The notes below the pieces were generated by a model. It saw only the letters and a list, made by a program, of their open reading frames with translations, was not told the origin of the DNA and did not search any database. A program made the translations under genes and the position numbers. From UBA1181 sp963619325 (GTDB taxonomy: Bacteria; Bacteroidota; Bacteroidia; Bacteroidales; Paludibacteraceae), in assembly GCA_963619325.1 (NCBI GenBank), contig CAVEVQ010000014.1, positions 1 through 62,552 of the forward strand: DNA of 62,552 bases, given 5' to 3'. This document shows, one piece after another, positions 33,692 to 45,600 of the stretch; within the stretch, counting starts at the first letter, position 1; each line of letters opens with the position of its first letter.

Positions 33692-36600
33692 ATGAAACAG
33701 ACTTATACAAATAGTAATTCAGAAATGAGTTTAAAGAGAAGATTTTGGACTCGGTTTTGCGTGCTTGCCTCCTTGTTGATAGGGCAGTGTGGGACATTAT
33801 GGGCTACGGGTTCTATCACCGTAGAAGGAAAAAGTGAGACGTCAGAATGTCCGGGCAACTCTGTGGTGCTGACGGCGACGGGTCTCAAGTTCAATGAAAG
33901 CACTCCAAAGACTGCTTATGCGGTAAATTTCTATAGCGCGCCTGTTACAACTGAGGGTTCGCCTAATTGGACGCTCATCGCGACCGTGAAGGATGCCACT
34001 GGAACGTTTACGACTGTAGCCGATATCCAGTATACTAACTTGTGGTTCAAGGCGGTGACGAGCGACTCCAATAAAGATGAAACCAATTTGTGTAAGGTTA
34101 CGATTTCGGACGACTGTAAAGAGTCTTGCCACCAATCTTCTTCCGGTGATTATATCAACGGTACAGACTTCGATATTATCGGAGGAAGCAAGGTGTCGAG
34201 TGAAACATATCCAAATGACATTGCGAGTGGAAAAGTAGAGCAGTATTTTTCCGATTATGACGTGGAATTTAAAAGTAACATACCTAATGCTGTTATCTCG
34301 AATGATTTCGCTAAGTATATGAATGGTACTTTGCCTACGAATAGTAGTGGTTTCTCCAACTACTACTATTTTATGAATTCTGGAGATATGTATCAAGCAC
34401 CATTTAGCTATACGTTTAAAATGCATGATCTTGAAAAAACTGATAACCCCTGCACTGGGGGAAAACGAGAACACAAGCATAATGCGATTTGGGATGGTAG
34501 GTACTATCGTATAAAGATGCGAATGTATGTTTACAAGAAAGCTGGAGACTGTAGTTGTCCTACTATGGCTTTGAAACTCGAAGGCGACAATGGTGGTGAA
34601 GGTAACTTCTGGAAAAATGCGGATCATGCCGAGATTTATGCTTTGTATGAAGATACAAGAGATACGGTTTATTCAATAACGAATTGTACTACCGTGTGGC
34701 CAGGTGAATGTAAGCAGTGGTGTGTAGAAAATAATCATTGTGATGATACAGAAGAGAAAAACATTACAAGAGAGGATGGAACAACAGGCAGGGGATTTTA
34801 TAAAGAGGAAAGTTCTGTATGGAGTAATGGTTCAATGCAAATTGTAACTAAGGGAGAGTGTTATCCGTCGTATGAGGTTTGTGATAAACAGGCTGTTCTG
34901 TCTGTAAATAAGTCTTTTGAACAAATCAATTTAAATAATATTTTTTGCAGTGACAGGGTGAACAATAAATTGATGGAAGTAAACATCAATTTCTATGGAA
35001 AATTCAATGTGGAGAATGAGTCTCCTAATAATATAACTTTAAAGCCATTATTCCAGCAGTGGGGAAGTTGCTTTGACATTGCGGTTGATTATATCTCTGC
35101 TGAGCAGATGGGGGTCTGTATGGATAAATCGGCTGCTTGTGTGGGTTCGACAGTAACGGTGAATGCGGCGGGTTTCCCATTCGGCTCGGAGTATGTGTGG
35201 GAGTATAAGGATGAAGAGGAAAACTGGAATCAGTTGAAGATCAATAATTTTGATTGGAGGGGAACGGACGAGCGCTATAAAGTTGCTAATATACCCGTTG
35301 AGAAGATTGGTAAAGTGCAATATCGTGTTTATGACAAAAATACGGTTGACGTAAGTTCAGAATATATTTATTTCGACATTAATGGAAAGAATTGTAACCC
35401 TGTGCTGCCATCTGGTATTGAGGGCGACGATGCTTTCTGTATTCCGAACGCGAACATGAAGTTCAACGTCTCTCCAGTAGATGCGAACGAGAATGTGTCG
35501 TATATATGGACCGTTCTGGATTCAACCAAGAAAGAGTTGGATAACTCTGCGTCTATGATTAATTACGGACCATCGTCTAAGCGTTACATAGGTTCGGATA
35601 GAGAATCTACTAAAGGAGATACGGTTTTCGTTTCCATGAACTTCTCGGATTACGCGGGGAAGTATTACATTCAGGTGCAGACGGTTCGCGATGTGCAACA
35701 GAGTGATGGCACATACATAACTGAAGCATATGAAAAACCAATTCTCGACTCTTTCATAGTATATAAAACCCCTGCCTTGTCGCTAAAGCTGTTGGCAGAA
35801 TGTGCAAGTGGTGCAACGGGCGACCAGTGTGAGGAGAATGACAAGACCTTGTGTCCGACAGACCGCAAACAGAAGATTATTGCCGCCTCGGATATTCTTC
35901 CTAAGGACGGAACGAAATATGTTTACACATGGACGGGCGCGACGCGATTCAATATCGTGGGTGATACGGCTATCGTGAATCTGCCGACGACGGAATCCTG
36001 TGCGGGGACGATAGACTCATTCTACATCGGTGTCTATGCTGAGATAGATGGTGTTGGCTGTCCTAATGAGGTCGGCAGAAAATATCATGTGTCGCAACCC
36101 GAAGATCCGACAATGGAGTGTACTTCCTTGGCAGACACTATCAAGTATATTTTGGCTGCCACAGAGAAGACAAAGACAATCACGGATTTCCCAATGCCGA
36201 ATTTCACCTCAGGTTGTGAGAAAGATCCGGATTTCAGTATCGTGATCAAGTACACAGGATTGGATGGTAAGACCTACAATAAGACTTACGACTCGACCAA
36301 GGACAGTATAGCGGATGAAATCAAGAAAGATCCTTTCGTTGCGCCTGCAGGTAAAGGTACAATCACCTATACGGTTACAGATGGTTGTGGAAAATCGGCT
36401 ACTTGTACGAAAGTCTTGACTATCATAGATAACACGGCTCCGAATATTGATTGTGACCAAATCGAAAGTCAATCGGGAACGGTAACAACAGATTGTACTG
36501 CTAAACCTGGGGATGGCATTATTGATGAAATTATACCGCCAGTCTTAACTGATAAGAATGGAGTAGATGGGGAGATTGAGGGAGTCTATGAAGGACGTTT

Positions 36601-39600
36601 GGAAAATCCTGCGGCGGTGCCAGAAGCCAATAATGCAGACAGTCGGGGCTTGTTCAGTAAGACCAAGGGTTTGAATGATGCCTACGTCATTGGAACGACC
36701 TATATCTTGTGGAGTTTCACAGATGCTTCAGGTAATGCGACTTACTGTCTGTCGACGGTAACGATTACGGATGAGGTGAAGCCAGACGTTGTCTGTCCGG
36801 AAGTGTCGGATTTGGTTATTCCGAGTGTCGATGACGCTTGTGGTCAATCAGTGAATGGCGTTTTGTCAAGGATTGAAGCACCGAAGGCGGTAGACAAATG
36901 TTCTGGAGAGGGTACGAATCTTGTCGCAGACATCTACTATATCTATTATAATGAAGAAGGAGATGAGGTTTCAGAGTTTGTTCCTCCGGCTGATTATGAC
37001 AAGATTATCTTCAATATAGATATACCATACACGTTGAAGTGGGTTTTCAAGAAAGTCAATAATCCGAGTATATCTGTCGAGTGTAAAGTAAATTTCACTG
37101 TGGCAGACAGCACACCGCCGTCTATTGATTGTAGTATCTTATCAACCGTCCGTGTTTTCGCAAATACTTTGAAGCGAGACAAACAGACGCCGTTGTATTT
37201 AGACTACGCCTCGTATGACGACGTGAGGGATGGATTTGATAAGTATGTGGGAACTTTAAAAGACGCGTTCGATAATAGCGTCATAAAGTTCTTGAATAAG
37301 GGTGACTATAAAGATAATTGTTCAAGTGATATTAATCTCGAGGTAGAGGTCACATTCCCGACGGATATCAATGGAAAGAAGGTTTTAGTGCCTACAAGTT
37401 TGAATGACTTGAAAAAATATAAGTATCCTGTAGGACAGACGACTATCAAGTGGAAGATTAATGATGGCGTGCAGGATGACGATGCAAACTACGTCAATGT
37501 CGATTCTTGTACGCAGAACATTATTGTCAATGCGGGAGTCGCGCCAGAGGTGAACTGTCCTGCAGAGTCTGAGATAACTTACTATGTTGGAGATGACTGT
37601 AAGGCTGATTTCATAATTAAGAAGGAGGATGTGCCTACGGACACCATCCCAATCATGCAAACAGGAGTTTATTTCAATTTCAGAATGGGCTTGTATGACA
37701 AAGATGGGAATAAAGTAACTACAAACGAACAACTCGTCACGGATTATTTCCCTGATAAGATTCAAGACTTGACAACTGAAAATGTGGAAGGAAACAGCCA
37801 ACTAACGATAGGTTGGATTTGCGATAAGTTTAACTCTGGAGAGTTGGAAAATTTGTTGAAAGATGATAAAAGTAAAATAAAAAGTTGGAGAAGATTGAAT
37901 ACAACGAGGGGTGTTACAGAAAGTTCTGCGATGTCTGCCTCCTCATCTCTGACTCAGAATTTCCGGTATGAGGGATTCCCATCAGATGTGACTCTGTATG
38001 ATGCGGATGGAAACCTGATAGGCAAAGTAACAAACTCTTATGGTGATGAAGATAAAGCTGCGACTAAACTTGTATATCCTCGTTATTTTGATAATAGAAA
38101 TAATACCTATGTTGTTACTGCTTCCGCACACGCTTGTTCAACGGTTGGCGTGAAGAGGACGAATAATTTCACCGATGAGTTGTTTAATATGAAGTTGGAG
38201 AAAGGAACTTATCGCATGGTTTATCGCTTTGAGAACAGACAAGATACAGAAGACGCTGATTATATGGAGGATTCTTGTGTCTACATCATCAATGTCGTAG
38301 ATACGATAACTCCGAAGATTGATTGTGGTAAGTTGCAGGTTTGTCCTCCGTTTACTGCAAACGAAAACTGTGTGGTTCCTGCTGCCGAGGTTACATGTTT
38401 GGCAAACAAGGAGACATTCTTGAAAGATGTTGAAGCAACAGACAACTGTACAGCGGCAGACAATCTGAAACTTACCTGGAAGCGTGTCTTCAACTCGAGT
38501 GTCACAACCACGGACGATGCGTTCACGACGGCTTTCTCAATTGGAACGACTGTCTTCACTTGGATTGTTACCGATGAATCGGGTAACCAAGCCACTTGTG
38601 ACCAGATTATTGAGGTGGAAGATAAGACAGGTCCGGTGTTTGATTGTAACACATTAGTGGATGTCATTACAGCACCCGACGATGGCAAGTGCGAGGCCTC
38701 AGGGACAAGTGTTAAAGATGCAGGATTGAAGATTCCGGAGGTGGAAGATGATAAATGTTCGCCAACGGGAGCGAAGATTGTTGCGACAGGAACACGTTAT
38801 CGTTATGACGCCGCCTCAAAGACTTGGGTAGAAGAGAAAAACGCTGAGGGAGAATTGGCGGATGTCTTAGAAGACCCATACTATCCAGATACGACGAAGA
38901 TTGTCTGGGTTGTGGCGGATGGCAATGGAAATGAGTCGCAATGTGAGCAATTTGTGATAGTTGAAGATAAGCAAGTCCCTACATTCGATTGTTCAGAGAT
39001 AAAGGATTTGGTATATAAGATTACCGATATAAATGAGTGTGCAGTAGATGGTGGTAAAATCAAAGTGCTTTTAGGTGAACATTCTGCCCAAGACAACTGT
39101 ACAGAAGGGGAGATAGTCGGCGTGCCGTTGTTGAAAGTACAGAAGAAAGATGCAACAGGCGCTGATACTTGGAGTACGGAATCTTTGCCAAGCGAATATA
39201 AGAAAGACACCACATACACTATTGTATGGCAGTTTACCGACGAGAAGGGAAATACGAAGGAATGTGACCAGTTGGTAACTATCAAGGACACCATCAAGCC
39301 AGATATTACAACGGTTTGTGATGATTCTCCGATAACTCTGACTGCTACGACCAAATGTAGTGTTGATATTAAGGATGCAGGACTGAAGACCATAGAAGAA
39401 ATGACAATCACGGATCCATGTGATGGGCCTATCATTCCTACGTTGGTAATTCGTTTGGTGGATAATCAGGGAACTTATTACAGGTATGAGAAGAACACAA
39501 AAGTTACGCCAGAGATAGACCAAGTATCAGACTTATCTTTCCCTGTAACGGATAAGTGGCCTCACCATGTTCTCTATATCTACCAGGATAAGGCAGGAAA

Positions 39601-42600
39601 TGTAGACACCTGTATGAGTGAGTTGTGGGTAAAAGATGGTATTAAGCCAGTGGTGTTAGACTGTGGAGTTGACCGTAAGTCTTTCACCGTAGGCGCTGAT
39701 GAGTGTAGTGCATCGGCTGATGATATATTGAAACTGATAGTCACTCCGAAAGCCTACGATGAGTGTGATGATGAAATCACAGGAGGAGGTCCATACTATA
39801 TTGAACCTGTGGTTTATCGTTATCATGTAGATTCAACTTGTACGTCAACGGATGGCACGACAGGTAAGTGCTTGGTATACAAACATGACACGACATTAGT
39901 CGGAACCAGCATTGATGGAAAGTGGAATACCTTGCCATTCCCGTTAGGAGAAACGATTATAAAGTACGTCTTCGAAGATAAGAGTGGTAACAGAGACTCA
40001 TGTATGCAGTCTGTCACCGTATTAGACCGTACGGCTCCAAGTTTCGATTGTGATAAAATTAATCCTAACCCATTGCGTCCTGAGGCAGAGAAGGGTCAGT
40101 GTAGCATGGACTTTAGCGATTTCTTGAAGAAGTACACAGACGGATTAGAGTACTATGCGACAGATGCATGTAATGAGGATAGAATCAAAGGATATTTGAC
40201 CTTGAATCTTGAAGGTTCGGAGTTGCCTGCAGACGATTATAAGTTGGAGGCAGGAATTACCTACCGACTCTACTGGCATTTCAGAGACCAATCAGGTAAT
40301 TACATGTCATGTCCTCAAGACATCATTATGTCTCATCAGAATCCTATTGAGCCTGCTTGTATGACCGCTCCATTAGACTCTGTAAAGGTGACGGCCAAAG
40401 ATGGCGAGTGTAGTGCTGAAAGTTCGGCAACTGCGAATATAACGGTGCCATTGGCTCATGACTCTTGTACGAAAGAGACAGTCGTGGGAATCCCTTACTT
40501 TATCATCAAGGGAAATCTTGTTAAGATAGACCTTAGCCAGCAAGAATTCCCAACAGGAGATACAACTATCCATTGGATGTTTGTCAGTCCTTGGAATTTG
40601 CATGACACTGCGTGGTGTGAGCAAGTGGTGCATGTCGCAGGAAACAAGAAGTTTGAACTCGACTGTGAGGAGTTAACGCCTACTATGCGTGATACTATCA
40701 CAGATTGTGGAGTGACGGATCCGACTAAGTTTGTCATTCCGACACCGAAGACACCAGACCCATGTATTACGGACACAAAAGATCCGAACTATTGGAGATA
40801 TGGAAATCCGGTACGTATGAAGCAAGATGCAGCTACGAATGAGTGGGTTGCCGATCCAGATAAAACTATTAAGGACGGATTCCCTCTTGGATTAACGAAA
40901 ATCAAGTGGATCTTCACAGACTTCACAGGTTCTGTAAAAGACTCATGTACGCAGGATGTTGAGGTACGTACGACGGAGGAGATTGTTTTTGATTGTGATG
41001 CTTTGAAAAAAGACACTATCAAAGTAGATGTAGCAAAAGGAGAGTGTTCTGTTGATGCATCAAAGGTTAATCTGGAGACTCAATATGCAAAACATCCATG
41101 TACAGGAGAGAAAATTGAAGGTGTGCCTGTAAGAGCGGATGGAAAATCGTTGGATGATACGTATTACACGGGACTTACAGAAATCTATTGGATTTTCACG
41201 GACAAAACAGAGACTTTAGCAAAACCAGTCGACACATGTTCGCAATTCGTTCAGGTTGGTGATGTGAACACATTGCCAGTTGATTGTAAGAACTTCCCTG
41301 CGATCAGTAAAATTCTTGAGGGAGCAGATTGTACGATTAAGTGGGAGGATCTTATGGTAGACCCAGTTCCAGTTGTGAAGGATTTGTGTTCAGGTGAGAT
41401 TATTGATCCTAAGGTTACGAGAAAGTCGGATAACCAGGTTATTGAATATAAAACGGATGGAGAAACAGTAGAGCTTATAACCAAGGGTGTTGAGTTCAAG
41501 TTAGGAGAAGATACGATTGTTTGGGAATATGATTTCCATGGATCTAAGTTCCGATGTGAACAACCTATCAGCGTTAAGAATGACTCAAAACCAACGGGAG
41601 GATGTGAAAGCATTGATAATGAGATAACGTTTAGCGCTCCAACAGGAACTTGCACGATAACCTCCGATTTGGTCATAGATTCTTTGATTTCAAAATTAGG
41701 AGGATGGCCAAAGGCAACCGATGTCTGCACAGGCAAAGAGATTCCAGGAAGGGTCTACTATAAAGGCAAGGAGATAACAAAAGGAAGCAAGGTTACATTG
41801 CCTGTAGGTCGCGATACGGTCGTTTGGATTTTTATAGACCCGACTATTAATGTAAATGGCGATACTTGTGAGAAGGTTCTGATTATTCAAAGTGACAAGA
41901 AGCCAATCATCGACTGTTCTACGATAGAAGATAAATCGTTTGAGACAGATGACTGTGAGAAGGCTCTTAACGAAATGGATATCCCTACTCCAATAGCTAC
42001 AGATGCTTGTACGGGTGACGACGTGTCGGGCGTAGGATACCGTTCGGACAATAAGAATGTCTATAGCGATGCTTATCCTGTAGGAAAGACAACTATCACT
42101 TGGGTGTTCATAAGTCCTTATTCAACGGCATCTGACACTTGTTACCAAGATGTGTGGGTACGTACAACCAAGGAGGCAGATTTCGATTGTTCTACATTAG
42201 AGAACGACCCGATTAACTTGTTGGCGGATGTTGGAAAATGTTACTCTACTGGAAGTGCTTTGCTAAAAAGTTTGAAGACACCTTATCCAGAGGCGAAGGA
42301 GCAATGCTCGAATACATCAATCGTGGGAGTGCCATACTATGAGGGGCAGCCTTTGGCAGATGCGACGAGTGTTCATGTTTCTGTAGGAGACACGACGTAT
42401 ATAGACTGGAAGTTCTTCAATGATTCTTTACAGGTAACTGAAAAGTGGTGTAAACAACCTGTCTATGTGAAGGGTCAGAATGCTCCGTTGTTCAACTGTG
42501 ATACGTTGCAGGCACACAACACGAAGTTTGAAGTAGTGGGTTGTGATACGATTTTAGACAAGGAGGCGTTGCCTATTCCTATTGCTATCGACTACTGTAC

Positions 42601-45600
42601 GAAAGACACCGTCTATGGAGTAGGTGTTCGCTCGGATGGTGCTGATCTCTACGAGGCGTACCCAGTTGGAACGACAACCGTTACATGGACGTTCACCAGT
42701 CCGTTCTCTACGATCACTGTAACATGTGATCAGAAAGTAGAAGTCTTGACGAAGCAGGAGATTCAATTTGATTGTAGCACGGTTAGTGATTCTGTCATAG
42801 TGAGTGTTCCTGAAGGGGCATGTAAAGCGGATCAAGTGAGGTTGGAGGGACAGGTTGCATATCATCCTTGTCCGACTCAGAGTGGCGTAACCACTATTAA
42901 GGGAGTTCCTTCTGTAGGAACTTTCAAGGTAGAGGCAGACGGAGACGATTGGATTATAAAGGATGTGAGAGTCGGCATACATACGATAGTTTGGACATTC
43001 ACTGACCCATCAGACCCTGCGACAATGGTCAGCCCGACAAAGACTTGTGAGCAACCTATGAGAGTGGGAGATGGTATAAATGTCGATTTCGATTGTAGCA
43101 GTTTGCCAGACACCACGATTAAACTGAAACCTAACGAATGTGAGATTTCGTGGGCGGATATGAATATGCAGATTGACTTGTTAGTCGATGAATGTACGGG
43201 AGATATACTCTATCCAGTCTTGTCGAGAACAAGTGGCAAGAAAATAGAGACCGTAGGCGTATCTTCAGACGGGAAGCACCTTGACATAAAGGCGGACAAC
43301 TTCTCTGTAGGCATTGATACTATCCAGTGGGAATACGCTGAGATCGGAATCAAGTGTGACCAAGTCATCACTGTAAAAGACAGTATGGCTCCGATATTCG
43401 ATTGTGAAAACTTTAAGCCAGACACAGTTGCGATTGCCGCTGCCAAGAGCGATTGCAAGGCTATCAGTTCTGCTGTCATAGACTCTTTGATAGACAGATT
43501 CCCAGAGTGGCCAAAGGCAATAGAGCAATGCACGAACGAAGAGATACCAGCAAGAGTGTTGTTGGTAAGAGCTGCGGGTGATACAATCGAGTTGAAGAAG
43601 GGAGACGCCGAGGAGATAAAAGTAGGAGTTTATCCTTTGTTGTGGGTATTTATTGATACAACGATCAATGAGATTGGCGATACTTGTGTTAAACATTTGA
43701 CATTGCAAAGTGAGGAAGAGCCAGTCTTTGATTGTAGTTCGTTGGACAACTTGGAGTTCTTGACGAAAACGTGTGAAAGGACGATAGAGACGGATGAAAT
43801 TCCAGTGCCAAAGGCAACGGATAAATGTGTTCCAAATACTGTGATCCCAGGAAAAGGATTGAGATATAATCCAGACACGAAGGAGTTCGACTTGCCACTT
43901 GCAGGAGAATATCCAGTAGGAATCACCGAGATACAGTGGACGTTTACCAGTCCGTTATCGACGACTCTGAAGATATGTACGCAGAAAGTAGTTGTCTTAG
44001 ACACGACCAACTGGTATGATTGTACACCGATTTCTGGAAATACGATTATGCTCCCTGTGGATATCAACACGGAGAAGACGGATCCTACGGCAGAGACAAG
44101 TTTGTTGGATAGCATCCACGCCAATCATCCATGTCCAACCCAGTCGGGAGTTGAGTTCATCAATGGTGTTCCGTCGATCAACGGAGTAGACTTGACACTC
44201 AATGGAGATGGGACGAAGTGGATTATTCCAGAGTTGCCAGTCGGAGAATACACGATTGAGTGGACATTCCATGACAAGTCTTGGACGTTGAAAGACTCCA
44301 TCAAGATATGTAAACAGGATTTGGTTGTTGAGGATAAGTTAGACACGTTGTATTGTCCAAGTGGATGGAATCACAAGACTATTGCGTGTGTTGACGAGTT
44401 GCCAGCCATTTATACGACATTCGAGGAGTTTAAGGCTGCGGGAGGCCATTTCTCAAATGAGAAGAATCTGAAGACTGCAGGTTGCACGTTGACAGGTTGC
44501 TTCGGATATGAAGAAAATTCGGTAGGCACGAAGTATTGTGACGAGACATACTATCGTAAATATTATGTATATGACACAAGAGAGAACAAAATATCATGTA
44601 CAGATACCATTACGATAAAGGACACTGTTCCGCCAGTATTCTTGGATGAAAACAACTTCGCTGCTGAGTGCGTCAGGAAAGATGCAAACGGACAGTGCGT
44701 TGAGTATCAAGGTAGAAAAACCATAGTCGCTTGTGATCAAGCCGTGCCAGACGCTCAGAAGCCAAGCGTGACGGATTGTGATCCTGACGTTAAACTTGCG
44801 GTATCTTCGAAGAGTCTGCAGGGTACAGACCCAAGCAAATGTGATTACTATACATACGATGTTATTCGGGAGTGGACTGCGACAGATCGCTGTGGCAACG
44901 TCTCCACGATGAAAGATACTATAGCCGTAGTAGACACGGTTGCACCGATTGTGGTGTTGCCAACCGATTGGCAGGACACGGTTTTGGCAGATTACCTCAA
45001 GGGATGTATCTTCTTGGTGCCAGACTTTGCAGAAGACTTGAGAAAAGATGGCGTTGTCTCTGACAATTGTGTCGAACTTGACAACATCATCATCACGCAA
45101 GTTCCTGCTCCAGGCGATACTATCAAGGAGACAACCCAGATTGACATCACGATATCAGACCCATGTGGAAGTGATACGAGTATAGTTGCTTGGGTATACG
45201 CTCCGAAGAGAGAGACCGTCGTTTCATTAGATGCTCACGACACTGTTATCTGTGTGTCAGACGAAAAGCCGTTGAGCTTGATGGATAACGATTTGAGATT
45301 TGCCGAGGGAGGCTATTGGATGGAAGACGAAGAAGGAAGATATTGGAGACAGACCCGTACGCAGTATGATATCTATAAAACTGAGATTGTTGATGATAGT
45401 TTGTTCTACTCGAATAATAGAGCGAGCGCATTGTATCAGAAGTATTTCAAAAATATGACAGATACAGAAAGAAAGTCAATCTATGAATTGAGCAGACGAC
45501 GCCTCTCAGGAACCTATTGGTTTGTAGCATTTGACACATTGACTTTGTGTTCAGATACAGCTTCTGCGAACCTTGAGTTAAAAGAGAGACCAAGAATCAT

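Noticed and set aside
38881..39523. Long minus-strand frames inside the giant T9SS gene (184 and 150 codons), with others along the gene
   Set aside because: They mirror the repeated FDC/TIxW modules of the plus strand and have low-complexity Ser/Thr/Val content; no start or promoter signals.
36105..45200. Possible CRISPR-like or short tandem DNA repeats in the giant gene
   Set aside because: The periodicity is at the protein level with modules of about 270-420 bases; there are no short identical repeats with uniform spacers.
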